Positions 54,108 through 62,233 of a DNA stretch of 64,000 nt are shown in pieces. The position numbers and the translations under genes are program-made. The notes beneath the pieces were generated by a model. That model saw only the letters and a list, made by a program, of their open reading frames with translations, was not told the DNA's origin and did no database searches. How positions within the stretch are numbered: the stretch's first letter is position 1; each line of letters begins with the position of its first letter. The DNA comes from Oscillospiraceae bacterium (lineage in GTDB: Bacteria; Bacillota; Clostridia; Oscillospirales; Oscillospiraceae): NCBI GenBank assembly GCA_017461585.1, contig JAFTYM010000005.1, positions 27,909-91,908 of the forward strand. Reading direction: 5' to 3'.

Positions 54108-54192
54108 GCGCCTGTGATGGAATTGGTAGACATGCGAGATTTAGGTTCTCGTGCCGAGAGACGTGGGGGTTCGAGTCCCTTCAGGCGCACCA
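54108..54192 (+). tRNA. tRNA-Leu (anticodon UAG)
   Basis: An 85-nt class II tRNA with encoded CCA (54190-54192). Acceptor stem GCGCCTG/CAGGCGC, D arm ATG-GAATTGGTAGA-CAT, anticodon stem CGAGA/TCTCG with loop TTTAGGT (anticodon TAG), a long variable arm (TGCCGAGAGACGT) and T arm with GGTTCGAGTCC. It should read CUA and other CUN codons. No promoter of its own is visible in the 43 bases upstream, so it may depend on readthrough from 53417. Confidence 0.97.
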
Positions 54193-54193
54193 C

Positions 54194-54231
54194 GTCGGAG
54201 CAAGCTTTGCATCGCTTGCTCCGACTTTTTT
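54194..54231 (+). terminator. Intrinsic terminator after tRNA-Leu
   Basis: GTCGGAGCAAGC pairs with GCTTGCTCCGAC, followed by six T residues. Confidence 0.92.
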
Positions 54232-54382
54232 CAAAAGTCAGAGCGCTCTCACTCCGCTGCTCCTCCTTTTCAACTGCGACCCGCTTGCGCTGGGCTCGCG
54301 TCTGATGATGAGAACGGTTGGATACAGATTGTTCAACTGCTAACTCTCAACAAAATTTGAGACTGCGTTTACATTTCGTCTA
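54232..54382. other. Unassigned intergenic stretch after tRNA-Leu
   Basis: About 150 bases, with a CG-rich first half (CTCCGCTGCTCC, GCTTGCGCTGGGCTCGCG) and an AT-rich second half. No gene, promoter or clear hairpin was found. Confidence 0.4.
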
Positions 54383-54412
54383 TTGACTAAGAGTTGAAAA
54401 TTATGTTATAAA
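54383..54412 (+). promoter_or_regulatory. Promoter of the riboswitch-ATPase unit
   Basis: TTGACT (54383-54388), 18-base spacer, TATAAA (54407-54412) with TG one base upstream. Confidence 0.65.
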
Positions 54413-54415
54413 TAA

Positions 54416-54510
54416 AAGGATGAGGGAGTAGCGAGCGCAGCTTATTGCGTAGCAAGTCAACATCCTGACCGTTATCGGTCTGGCTTGCTTTAAATCGCCA
54501 GACTCATGCG
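54416..54510 (+). promoter_or_regulatory. yybP-ykoY-type (manganese) riboswitch
   Basis: The L1 block GAGGGAGTAGCG (from 54422), GTCAACATCCTGACC, GGTCTGGCTTGC and CGCCAGACTCATGC follow the yybP-ykoY pattern. P1 is ATGAG (54420-54424) with CTCAT (54503-54507). This class senses Mn2+ and turns on exporters; here it precedes a P-type cation ATPase and a terminator at 54563. The motif match is from memory and not scored. Confidence 0.8.
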
Positions 54511-54562
54511 AAGCTTAAAAAGCTGTGCGTGGGTCTGTGCCCATCGGATATACATGCTTTTT

Positions 54563-54591
54563 AAGTACGGCTTCGCTGCCGTACTTTTTTT
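54563..54591 (+). terminator. Riboswitch-controlled terminator
   Basis: AAGTACGGC (54563-54571) pairs with GCCGTACTT (54578-54586), loop TTCGCT, then a T run. It lies between aptamer and coding region; the segment AAGCTTAAAAAGC upstream could form an alternative structure. Confidence 0.88.
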
Positions 54592-54661
54592 GTGCGTGTG
54601 TGTATTCTTAAAGTAAATTATGGGGAGTATAAACTACCCCGGATAAATAGGAGGAGTATTG

Positions 54662-57328
54662 ATGAACAAGACCTATACACGGTCTGCTGAGGAAGTTTTA
54701 AACGACCTTGGCGTGGGCGTTGAAGGACTTTCTTCTGCACAGGCACAGGAGCGCCTTGCAAAATACGGTCCCAACAAGCTCAAGGAAGCCGAAAAACCGA
54801 CATTGCTTCAGCGTTTTCTCACACAGCTGAAGGATCCTATGCTGATCATCCTTCTCATTGCGGCTGCTGTAAGTGCGCTGACAGGTATGCTGGCAGGTGA
54901 GGCAGAGTGGGCAGAAGTAATTATCATTCTTGCCGTTGTTCTGCTTAATGCGATCCTTGGTGTTATTCAGGAGAGCAAGGCTGAGGCTGCTATTGAAGCC
55001 CTGCAGACCATGACGGCGGCGACATGTAAAGTAATGCGCGACGGAAAGATGACAGTTCTCCACTCCGATGAGCTTGTACCCGGTGACGTGGTACTGCTGG
55101 AGGCAGGCGATGCAGTTCCCGCTGACGGACGTATTATCGAAAATGCTTCTCTTAAGATAGAAGAGGCTGCACTTACAGGTGAGTCCGTTCCTGTAAACAA
55201 GGCTCTGGAAGCTCTTGGACTTGCTGAGGGACAGGACGATGTACCTCTGGGCGACCGTAAGAACATGTGCTACATGGGCTCCACCGTTGTATACGGACGC
55301 GGCAAGGCTGTTATCACAGCTACAGGTATGGATACCGAAATGGGCAAGATCGCAGGTGCCCTTGCTGCCACAACAGAAGAGCAGACTCCTCTTCAGCGTA
55401 AGCTGGATGAGCTGGGTAAGCTGCTCTCCAAGCTGGTTCTCGGTATCTGCATATTTATTTTCGCATTCAACCTCTTTATGGCACGCGGCGACCTGGCAGT
55501 TGAAGGTCATACGCTGACAGTTATCCTTGAGACATTCATGGTCGCAGTTTCTCTGGCTGTTGCTGCTATCCCCGAAGGTCTTGCAACTGTTGTTACAGTT
55601 GTTCTCTCCATCGGTGTTACAAAGATGTCCCAGCGCAACGCTGTTATCCGCAGACTTACTGCCGTTGAGACACTTGGCTGCACACAGGTCATCTGCTCCG
55701 ACAAGACAGGTACTCTTACTCAGAATAAGATGACCGTTGTTGACCACATCGGTGAGACAGAGCTTGTTGCCACAGCTATGGCGCTTTGCTCCGACGCAAA
55801 CCTCAACGATGAAAATCAGGCTGAGGGTGAGCCTACAGAGTGTGCACTTGTAAACTTTGCATATTCCGTAGGTCTTAAGAAGCAGGATCTTGAAAAGGCA
55901 ACTCCCCGTGTGGATGAGGCTCCCTTCGACTCCGGTCGAAAGATGATGTCCACAGTTCACGATCTGGGCGGCAAATACGTCCAGTACACAAAGGGCGGTC
56001 CCGATGTTGTTCTGGCTCGCTGCGCTTATTATTTGGAAAACGGCGAAGTTAAGCCCATGACAGATGCAAAGCGCGACGAGATCATGGCTGCCAACAAGGA
56101 AATGGCAGACAGAGCGCTCCGTGTTCTTGCTGCTGCAAAGCGTGATTGGGCAGAAAAGCCTGCTGACAACACAGCTGAATTCCTTGAAAAAGAGCTTGTA
56201 TTCCTCGGCCTTACAGGTATGATCGACCCGGTTCGTCCCGAGGTTAAGGCTGCTATTGAAGAGTGCCGCTCTGCAGGTATCCGCGCAGTTATGATCACAG
56301 GTGACCATAAGGATACTGCTGTTGCTATCGCAAAGGAGCTTGGCATTATCACAGACGCTTCTCAGGCTATCACAGGTGCAGAGCTTGATGCTATCCCCGA
56401 TGATCAGATCGGTGAGTTTGTAAAGCAGTACGGCGTTTATGCACGTGTTCAGCCCGAGCATAAGGTTCGTATCGTCAATGCATGGAAGATGAACGGTGCC
56501 ATCGTTGCCATGACAGGTGACGGTGTAAACGATGCTCCTTCCATTAAGTCCGCTGACATCGGTGTCGGCATGGGCATCACAGGCACAGACGTTACAAAGA
56601 ACGTCGCAGACATGGTTCTTGCAGACGACAACTTTGCAACTATCGTTTCAGCAGTAGGTGAGGGACGCCGCATTTACGACAATATCCGTAAGGCGATCCA
56701 GTTTCTGCTGGCATCCAATATGTCCGAGGTCCTTGGCGTGTTCTGCTCAACTCTTATGGGCTTCACACTCTTAAACCCCGTACATCTGCTGTTTATCAAC
56801 CTTGTAACTGACTGTTTCCCCGCACTTGCTCTCGGTATGGAAAAGGCTGAGCCCGACACAATGAAGCGTGCTCCCCGTGATTCCAAGGAGGGTATCTTCG
56901 CAGGCGGTCTGTTTGTTGACATTGCATATCAGGGTATTCTGGTAACAGTTCTGACCATCGTTTCCTATATTATCGGTAACTGCTTTGAAGTCGGTAAGTT
57001 TGCAATGCCTGTGGGCGTTTCCGAGCACGGTATGACAATGGCGTTCCTTACAATGTCCATGTGTGAGATTTTCCACTCCTTCAACCTGCGCTCACAGAGA
57101 AAGTCCATCTTCTCCCTTAAGGGACAGAACAAGATTCTCTGGGCTGCTATGATCGGCTCTCTGATCCTTACAACACTTGTACTGGAAGTACCCTTCCTTG
57201 CAAATGCCTTTGGCTTTACACCTATCGGCCTTGCTGAGTACGGTATCGCCATTGCACTTGCAATTGTCGTAATTCCCGTTGTTGAGATCGTAAAGCTCAT
57301 CCAGCGTGCTGTAAAGAAAAACAAGTAA
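54662..57328 (+). CDS. P-type cation-transporting ATPase (Ca2+/Mn2+ type, PIIA)
   Basis: An 888-residue ion pump. Cation-ATPase N-terminal domain (about 1-75), actuator domain with TGES (LTGESVPVN), membrane helix 4 with the ion-binding PEGL ([11 protein letters not shown]), phosphorylation site [16 protein letters not shown]-binding region (KGGPDVVL), hinge [10 protein letters not shown] and M6 INLVTD with Asn and Asp ligands. It resembles SERCA-like bacterial calcium pumps. AGGAGG precedes ATG 54662. The upstream yybP-ykoY-type riboswitch argues that the physiological job is manganese efflux. Monocistronic, with its own terminator. Confidence 0.95.
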   Translation: MNKTYTRSAEEVLNDLGVGVEGLSSAQAQERLAKYGPNKLKEAEKPTLLQRFLTQLKDPMLIILLIAAAVSALTGMLAGEAEWAEVIIILAVVLLNAILGVIQESKAEAAIEALQTMTAATCKVMRDGKMTVLHSDELVPGDVVLLEAGDAVPADGRIIENASLKIEEAALTGESVPVNKALEALGLAEGQDDVPLGDRKNMCYMGSTVVYGRGKAVITATGMDTEMGKIAGALAATTEEQTPLQRKLDELGKLLSKLVLGICIFIFAFNLFMARGDLAVEGHTLTVILETFMVAVSLAVAAIPEGLATVVTVVLSIGVTKMSQRNAVIRRLTAVETLGCTQVICSDKTGTLTQNKMTVVDHIGETELVATAMALCSDANLNDENQAEGEPTECALVNFAYSVGLKKQDLEKATPRVDEAPFDSGRKMMSTVHDLGGKYVQYTKGGPDVVLARCAYYLENGEVKPMTDAKRDEIMAANKEMADRALRVLAAAKRDWAEKPADNTAEFLEKELVFLGLTGMIDPVRPEVKAAIEECRSAGIRAVMITGDHKDTAVAIAKELGIITDASQAITGAELDAIPDDQIGEFVKQYGVYARVQPEHKVRIVNAWKMNGAIVAMTGDGVNDAPSIKSADIGVGMGITGTDVTKNVADMVLADDNFATIVSAVGEGRRIYDNIRKAIQFLLASNMSEVLGVFCSTLMGFTLLNPVHLLFINLVTDCFPALALGMEKAEPDTMKRAPRDSKEGIFAGGLFVDIAYQGILVTVLTIVSYIIGNCFEVGKFAMPVGVSEHGMTMAFLTMSMCEIFHSFNLRSQRKSIFSLKGQNKILWAAMIGSLILTTLVLEVPFLANAFGFTPIGLAEYGIAIALAIVVIPVVEIVKLIQRAVKKNK

Positions 57329-57334
57329 TAATAT

Positions 57335-57369
57335 AAGAAGCATGCTTTATATAAAGCATGCTTCTTTTT
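57335..57369 (+). terminator. Intrinsic terminator of the P-type ATPase gene
   Basis: Near-perfect palindrome AAGAAGCATGCTTTAT with ATAAAGCATGCTTCTT, then TTTTAG. Confidence 0.9.
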
Positions 57370-57406
57370 AGTTTCAAATAAAAATCTTATAAAATACAAG
57401 TTCGGC

Positions 57407-57435
57407 TTGAATAATCAGATAGAATCATATATAAT
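57407..57435 (+). promoter_or_regulatory. Promoter of the UroD-family gene
   Basis: TTGAAT (57407-57412), 17-base spacer, TATAAT (57430-57435). The leader to ATG 57503 is about 60 nt. Confidence 0.75.
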
Positions 57436-57502
57436 AAACTCACTATGTAAATTAATAGAATTTAATTATTATATTGTACATATTTTGACAGGAGTGAAAA
57501 CA

Positions 57503-58522
57503 ATGTTAACAGAAAAAGAGAACTATCTGCGAGTGCTGACAGGTCAGGTTCCTGAGTGGATCCCTGAGTACACATTCGGCAAGATGCCCTGGGAAGACAA
57601 GGATCCCGCTAACGTTATGGTTGAGCCCTCCATCCTTTGCGGTCACCGTGACAACAACGGCGGTCTTGACCACTGGGGTGTTGAGTACATCACATCCAAG
57701 GAGTCCGCAGGTGCTATCATGCCCAAGACATGGGACTACATCCTTCCCGACATCACAAAGTGGCGCGATGTTATCAAGGCTCCTTCTCTTGAAGGTATTG
57801 ACTGGGAAGACATGGCTAAGAAGAGCGTTGCCAAGACAAGAGTAAACCGCGACGAGAGCGTTCTTGCTCTGAACCTCCACGTTGGTTACTTCCAGAACCT
57901 CATGGCTTTCATGGGCTTTGAGGAAGGCCTTATGGCACTTTATGAAGAGCCCGAAGAAGTAAAGGCTCTTATGGAGTACATGTGCGACTTCTACTGCACA
58001 GTATGTGAGAGAATCATCGACTACATCAAGCCCGATGTTATCACACTTATGGACGATACAGCTTCCTGGAACGCTCCCTTCGTATCTCACGAGATGTACA
58101 GAGAGTTCTTCCTGCCCTACTACGACAGACAGGCGAAGTTCGGCCGTGACCGTGGTCTGCCCATCACATTCCACAACTGCGGTAAGTGCGAAGCTTTCGT
58201 AGATGACATGGTAAGCATCGGCGTTAACGCTTGGGATCCCGCTCAGACATGTAACGACCTTGCAGGCATCAAGGCTAAGTACGGCAACAAGCTGACTATC
58301 ATGGGCGGCTGGGACTCCCGTGGAAGACTTCTTGATGACGACGTTTCCGATGATGAGATCCGTCAGTCTGTTATCGACACAGTTAACATGCTGGCTCCCG
58401 GCGGCGGCTTTGCTTGGTGCGGCGGCTTCATGGGCGTTGATCCTAACGATCCTATCATCACACACAAGAACAAGGTTCTGAAGGAAACATTCAACGAGCT
58501 GAGCAAGACATTCTACAAATAA
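57503..58522 (+). CDS. Uroporphyrinogen decarboxylase (URO-D) family protein, probable methyltransferase
   Basis: A 339-residue TIM-barrel protein. FTFHNCGKCEAFVDDMVSIGVNAWDPAQTCNDL contains the His-x-Cys(-Gly)-x-Cys zinc-type region of MtaA/CmuA-like corrinoid methyltransferases; DDTASWNAPFVSHEMYREFFLPY and MGGWDSRGRLLDDDVSDDEIRQSV complete the pattern. True heme-pathway UroD is unlikely because no heme genes are near. AGGAGTG precedes ATG 57503. The next genes encode a COG0523 metal GTPase and a His/Cys-rich protein, suggesting a metal-dependent methyl-transfer system. Unusually high use of C-ending codons suggests strong expression. Confidence 0.82.
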   Translation: MLTEKENYLRVLTGQVPEWIPEYTFGKMPWEDKDPANVMVEPSILCGHRDNNGGLDHWGVEYITSKESAGAIMPKTWDYILPDITKWRDVIKAPSLEGIDWEDMAKKSVAKTRVNRDESVLALNLHVGYFQNLMAFMGFEEGLMALYEEPEEVKALMEYMCDFYCTVCERIIDYIKPDVITLMDDTASWNAPFVSHEMYREFFLPYYDRQAKFGRDRGLPITFHNCGKCEAFVDDMVSIGVNAWDPAQTCNDLAGIKAKYGNKLTIMGGWDSRGRLLDDDVSDDEIRQSVIDTVNMLAPGGGFAWCGGFMGVDPNDPIITHKNKVLKETFNELSKTFYK

Positions 58523-58531
58523 GAATCAATT

Positions 58532-58561
58532 CACAGACTTGCTCTTATGAGCAAGTCTGTG
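58532..58561 (+). terminator. Palindromic terminator after the UroD-family gene
   Basis: CACAGACTTGCTC (58532-58544) pairs with GAGCAAGTCTGTG (58549-58561); a short GGCTTT follows, so termination may be incomplete. Confidence 0.8.
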
Positions 58562-58574
58562 GCTTTAAATTGGC

Positions 58575-58596
58575 ATTGAAACGGTTCAGTTTCAAT
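58575..58596. promoter_or_regulatory. Inverted repeat upstream of the COG0523 GTPase gene
   Basis: ATTGAAAC-ggttca-GTTTCAAT: eight-bp arms separated by six bases, 32 bases before GTG 58628. Possible operator for a metal-responsive or other regulator; a weak hairpin is the alternative. Confidence 0.4.
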
Positions 58597-58627
58597 TTAA
58601 GGCAAATTATTAGTGAGGTGTTTTTGA

Positions 58628-59227
58628 GTGAACGTATTGATATTCGGCGGCTTTTTAGGCTCAGGTAAGACAACTGCCCTTATGCAGATGGCAAGATATA
58701 TTGTTGAAACTTCTGTAAGTGATAACCCCAACAAGGTAATGATCCTTGAAAATGAGATCGGCGAAGTCGGTATAGACGATGCATTCCTGCGCGGCGGCGG
58801 TTTCCGCGTTGACAACCTCTTTGCAGGCTGTGCCTGCTGCACCGTATCAGGTGAGCTTGTAACTGCGGCTATCCGTATCCGCAAGGAATATGACCCTGAG
58901 TGGCTTATTATTGAGACTACAGGTCTTGCATATCCTGCAAAAATACAGCAGAATCTGAAAGAGGCTGCAAATATACCCTCCAGAATTGCTGTTCTTATCG
59001 ACGCTTCCCGTTGGGCAAGACTCCATATCCCCATGGAAGGCCTTTTTGCAGGACAGATTTACGGCTCTGACGCTGTTGTTATCAACAAGGTAGACCTTGT
59101 TGAAGCATCCGTTGTTGACACCGTTGCAAGCGATGTCAGAGAGTATGACGCAGATACACAGATTTTCCGCGTTTCTGCCCTCGACCCTGTAAACGCTGAG
59201 GTTTGGAAAGGAGTTCTGGGAATATGA
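58628..59227 (+). CDS. COG0523 (CobW-like) GTP-binding metallochaperone
   Basis: A 199-residue GTPase. Walker A GGFLGSGKTT, ENEIGEVGIDDAFL, the metal-binding motif GCACCTV (CxCC type), Walker B-region IIETTGLAYP and NKVD base-recognition are all present. It is shorter than most family members and lacks the CobW C-terminal domain; the adjacent His-rich protein may replace it. The start is GTG 58628 with GAGGTG seven bases upstream. It overlaps the following gene (ATGA). Such GTPases load Zn, Co, Ni or Fe into target enzymes; a client could be the upstream UroD-family protein. Confidence 0.9.
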   Translation: MNVLIFGGFLGSGKTTALMQMARYIVETSVSDNPNKVMILENEIGEVGIDDAFLRGGGFRVDNLFAGCACCTVSGELVTAAIRIRKEYDPEWLIIETTGLAYPAKIQQNLKEAANIPSRIAVLIDASRWARLHIPMEGLFAGQIYGSDAVVINKVDLVEASVVDTVASDVREYDADTQIFRVSALDPVNAEVWKGVLGI

Positions 59228-59763
59228 GTGAGCACATCCACCATCATCACGATGAGCATTGCGACTGCGGCTGCCATGACCATCACGAGCACCATCATCA
59301 CGATGAGCATTGCGACTGCGGCTGTCATGACCATCACGAACACCACCATCACGAGCATGACGAAAACTGTGATTGCGGCTGTCATGACCACGATCATCAC
59401 CACCATGGGGAAGAAAAGCTTCCCGGTGTTGCTTACACTAAGGTAAGACTTCACGACGACGCAAAGGTAGTTTCCGGAAGCCTGACAGTTTTCGGCGACT
59501 ATGAAAAGGTAAGAGCAGGTCTTAACCGCGGTCTTACAGAGTTTGCAGCTGCCGTTACGGAAAAGGGCGGCATTATCGGTCATATCAAGGCATCTGCCGA
59601 GGTCAAGAATGTTGAGATGTTCTCTGTTACCGATGTTGATGTTATGATAAAGACAGCGCCTGAGCAGGAGATAAATATTATCCTTGCAGCCATCGTTTTC
59701 TTTGTATCCGAAGAAGAGGCAGAGCAGTTGGGCAAAAAAGCGCTGGAATCTGCAATTTGCTGA
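59224..59763 (+). CDS. His/Cys-rich metal-binding protein
   Basis: A 179-residue protein. Residues about 6-60 are three tandem units of 17 or more residues (pattern HHHHDEHCDCGCHDHHE), a strong metal-binding region with many His and six or more Cys in CxCxCH clusters. The C-terminal domain (about 70-179) begins LPGVAYTKVRLHDDAKVVSGSL and ends SEEEAEQLGKKALESAIC; I do not recognise it. It starts inside the GTPase stop (ATGA) behind AAAGGAG, so the two are made together. It could store or deliver the metal used by the GTPase, which lacks its own His-rich or C-terminal domain. The metal is unknown. Confidence 0.82.
   Translation: MSEHIHHHHDEHCDCGCHDHHEHHHHDEHCDCGCHDHHEHHHHEHDENCDCGCHDHDHHHHGEEKLPGVAYTKVRLHDDAKVVSGSLTVFGDYEKVRAGLNRGLTEFAAAVTEKGGIIGHIKASAEVKNVEMFSVTDVDVMIKTAPEQEINIILAAIVFFVSEEEAEQLGKKALESAIC
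59239..59405 (+). repeat. Tandem 51-bp coding repeats of His/Cys motifs
   Basis: Two nearly identical 51-base units (59239-59289, 59290-59340) and a third diverged, longer unit (59341 to about 59405). Near-identity at DNA level points to recent unit duplication. Confidence 0.9.
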
Positions 59764-59800
59764 TAAAACTGAAATAATATGGTAAAATTACCGAAAAATT

Positions 59801-59830
59801 GCCCCCTGTTATGCAAATATAACAGGGGGC
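59801..59830 (+). terminator. Intrinsic hairpin after the His-rich protein gene
   Basis: GCCCCCTGTTAT (59801-59812) pairs with ATAACAGGGGGC (59819-59830); T-rich sequence after it is weak. Confidence 0.75.
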
Positions 59831-59899
59831 ATGCATATTGAAAAAACGGTGCATTTTAGTTAAAATTTAGAATATCATTTTGTAAACGAAGGTCATACC

Positions 59900-60703
59900 A
59901 TGAGAATTTTAGATGTACATGCCCATATATATCCGCCCAAAATCGAGGCAAAGGCAGTTAATGCGATCCGCGAGTTTTATGACAGACCATATATGGCACA
60001 TAAGGGCGCAGAAGAGGCGCTTTTGGAAAGCGGAAGAAACGCAGGAGTGACCGATTATCTGGTTTTCTCCACGGCAACTGTTCCGCAGCAGGTAGAGAAG
60101 ATAAACGACTTTATAATCGAAACAGTTTCCCACAGAAGTGAGTTTATCGGCGCGGGCACTATCCACATTGACTATGAGGACAATCTGGGTGAGCTGCAGC
60201 GCATTTTCGATGCAGGTATAAAGGGAATCAAATTCCATCCCGATTTTCAGAAGTTCAATATAGATGATGAACGACTTTATCCGTCTTATGAACTCCTGCA
60301 GGATAAGGGGATGTTCTTCATCACCCACGCAGGCGATCCCAGATACCCTTTCTCTCATCCCGAGAGGATCGCAAAGGTTGCAAAGCAGTTTCCGAAACTT
60401 AAAATTATCGCCGCACACTTCGGCGGCTGGATGACGTGGGATATAGCAAGACGTTGTCTTGCTGATTTGGAGAATGTGTATTATGACACCAGCAGCACTT
60501 ACGGTTTTGGCGGTATTGAGCCGATGATAGAGGGCTTTAAGACCTTTGATAATTCCCACCTGTTTTACGGCTGTGACTACCCAATGTGGGATCACAAGGA
60601 CGAGTTGGACATTTTATACTCTCTCAACCTTGACGAAAAGACACTTAAAGGCGTTCTTTACAACAATTTTGCAGCCTTTTACGGTTTGCCTTTGGACGAA
60701 TAA
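59900..60703 (+). CDS. Amidohydrolase-family (amidohydrolase 2) TIM-barrel protein
   Basis: A 267-residue metal-dependent hydrolase or decarboxylase. Metal-binding DVHAHIYP (His-x-His), GIKFHPDFQ, FITHAGDP, IIAAHFGG and the final Asp in YGCDYPMWD are visible. The family includes 2-pyrone dicarboxylate hydrolases and gamma-resorcylate-type decarboxylases; the substrate is unknown. No convincing ribosome binding site better than GAAGGTC is seen. Monocistronic, between two hairpins. Confidence 0.87.
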   Translation: MRILDVHAHIYPPKIEAKAVNAIREFYDRPYMAHKGAEEALLESGRNAGVTDYLVFSTATVPQQVEKINDFIIETVSHRSEFIGAGTIHIDYEDNLGELQRIFDAGIKGIKFHPDFQKFNIDDERLYPSYELLQDKGMFFITHAGDPRYPFSHPERIAKVAKQFPKLKIIAAHFGGWMTWDIARRCLADLENVYYDTSSTYGFGGIEPMIEGFKTFDNSHLFYGCDYPMWDHKDELDILYSLNLDEKTLKGVLYNNFAAFYGLPLDE

Positions 60704-60704
60704 G

Positions 60705-60738
60705 AAAACTCCCTGTGAATTTCACAGGGAGTTTTTGC
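60705..60738. terminator. Bidirectional terminator
   Basis: AAAACTCCCTGTGAA (60705-60719) pairs with TTCACAGGGAGTTTT (60721-60735). It sits between the convergent amidohydrolase and membrane-protein genes. Confidence 0.9.
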
Positions 60739-61251
60739 TTAGTCATGAAGCTTTGCTTTTTTAAGTCTGAGTATCTGCCATGAGATGATAATTCCAATTA
60801 CAGCTATCAGAATGGGGAAGACGGTGCTTGTTGTAAAGCCGAAGTTTGTGAAGAAGTTGCTGTTTCCTATCTCAGAAAGTGCAACTAAGGGAACAGATAA
60901 AAATGATGTGCCGTTTGCTTTGACATAATGGCATGCTGTGAAAAATGCAGGGAGCATGAATATTCCCAAAGCGGTGAAGATTATCTCACATACAAGACCG
61001 CCTTTGTTAAGGCTCCCCTTGAACACAAGGGACATGAAGCATACGCAAAGGGGGAAGAGGAAGAACAGAATATAGGGCATGCTGTCAAAAATTATGAATA
61101 CTGCGGTACACAGAATAAGCGCAATGAACATGCCCACAAGACCGCCCAGAACAGAAGCGGCAACGGAGCCTTCGTCTACATAGACATCCTCTTCGTATTC
61201 TTCAGTTTCATCGATCTCTTCGACTTCGTTGTTGATTTCAAATTCGCTCAT
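60739..61251 (-). CDS. Hypothetical four-helix membrane protein
   Basis: A 170-residue protein with a very acidic N terminus (EVEEIDETEEYEEDVYVDEGS) and about four membrane helices (around 34-56, 60-80, 88-110 and 142-163), ending in a basic LRLKKAKLHD. No family recognised. It lies 20 bases after the Mrp-type ATPase gene and is probably cotranscribed with it, but no functional link is evident. Confidence 0.72.
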   Translation of the reverse strand: MSEFEINNEVEEIDETEEYEEDVYVDEGSVAASVLGGLVGMFIALILCTAVFIIFDSMPYILFFLFPLCVCFMSLVFKGSLNKGGLVCEIIFTALGIFMLPAFFTACHYVKANGTSFLSVPLVALSEIGNSNFFTNFGFTTSTVFPILIAVIGIIISWQILRLKKAKLHD

Positions 61252-61271
61252 AGTGTTTCTCCTTAAATGTG

Positions 61272-62108
61272 TTACAGAAGCTCTTCGATTCTTGCTGCGA
61301 TATTGAACATGATGGGTACATCGCAGGTATCAATTGTGCCGTTGTCCATGCATTCGATAATGTCAGCATCAAATGGTATCTGGGCTGTGTAGTTTATATC
61401 AAACTCCTTTGCCAGCGCCTTTACCTTGCTTGAACCGAAAATGTGGTGCTCATTGCCGCAGTCGGGGCATTTATATGTTGCCATGTTCTCGATAAGAGCC
61501 ACAACGGGGATATTCAGAGCCTTTGCCATTTTCAAAGTTTTATGAGCCAGCATTGTTGCGATCTCCTGAGGTGTTGTGACAACGATGAGACCGTCAATAG
61601 GCAGATGCTGCAGAACAGTAATGGGTATTTCACCGGTACCGGAGGGCATATCGATGAACATGGCACGGACATCCTCCCAAAGAATATCAGACCAGAATTT
61701 TTTGAGAGTATTCTCAACGATATTGCCGCGGGCGAGAACAGGATCGGTTGCACGGGGGATAAGGCTGTTTACAGATGCAATCTGTACACCGGTATCGGAC
61801 TCCACGGGAAACATACCGCGCTCGTCTGCGTAAATTCTGCCCTTGAGGCCGAATGCGGCAGGAATTGTGGGACCTGTCAGGTCAGCGTCTAAAATAGCGC
61901 ACTGCGTGCCGGAATTCTGCAGCTGGGATGCTAAAAGAGCTGCCACGGCGGATTTGCCTGTGCCGCCCTTACTGCCTAAAACAGCAAAAACCTTATCAAC
62001 GGATGCATAAGGATTTAACGGTGCTTTCTGAGGTCCTGCATTGCTTCCGCAATCGGAAGAGCAGGTGCTGCAGTCATGAGTGCAATTTTCTGTGTTTTTA
62101 TCAGCCAT
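61272..62108 (-). CDS. Mrp/NBP35-family P-loop ATPase (Fe-S cluster carrier)
   Basis: A 278-residue ATPase of the Mrp/ApbC group that carries iron-sulfur clusters to target proteins. The deviant Walker A reads GSKGGTGKSAVAALLA, followed by ILDADLTGPTIP and FIDMPSGTGE. The CxxC pair CPDCGNEHHIFG near residue 215 binds the bridging cluster, and an N-terminal cysteine cluster (CTHDCSTCSSDCG) resembles NBP35. There is no MIP18-like N-terminal domain. Iron-sulfur clients in this window include serine dehydratase and the radical SAM enzyme. Confidence 0.92.
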   Translation of the reverse strand: MADKNTENCTHDCSTCSSDCGSNAGPQKAPLNPYASVDKVFAVLGSKGGTGKSAVAALLASQLQNSGTQCAILDADLTGPTIPAAFGLKGRIYADERGMFPVESDTGVQIASVNSLIPRATDPVLARGNIVENTLKKFWSDILWEDVRAMFIDMPSGTGEIPITVLQHLPIDGLIVVTTPQEIATMLAHKTLKMAKALNIPVVALIENMATYKCPDCGNEHHIFGSSKVKALAKEFDINYTAQIPFDADIIECMDNGTIDTCDVPIMFNIAARIEELL

Positions 62109-62181
62109 TTGGGTTTACCTCCAAAGTTAATATCTGAATTATATTATAGCATTTAATAAGCCAAGTAACAATATGCAAAAT

Positions 62182-62214
62182 AAAACTCCGAAAGAGATAA
62201 TCTTTCGGAGTTTT
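62182..62214 (-). terminator. Intrinsic terminator of the short-chain dehydrogenase gene
   Basis: AAAACTCCGAAAGA pairs with TCTTTCGGAGTTTT over GATAA; on the minus strand it lies 20 bases after the stop codon. Confidence 0.88.
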
Positions 62215-62233
62215 GCATTTTATTGAATATGGT

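Noticed and set aside
54698-56461. A 587-codon open frame on the minus strand
   Set aside because: Antisense to the P-type ATPase, which has complete catalytic motifs; composition is a mirror of that gene.
59239-59405. CRISPR-like direct repeats
   Set aside because: The repeats are in frame within a coding region, contiguous without spacers, and encode His/Cys metal-binding units.
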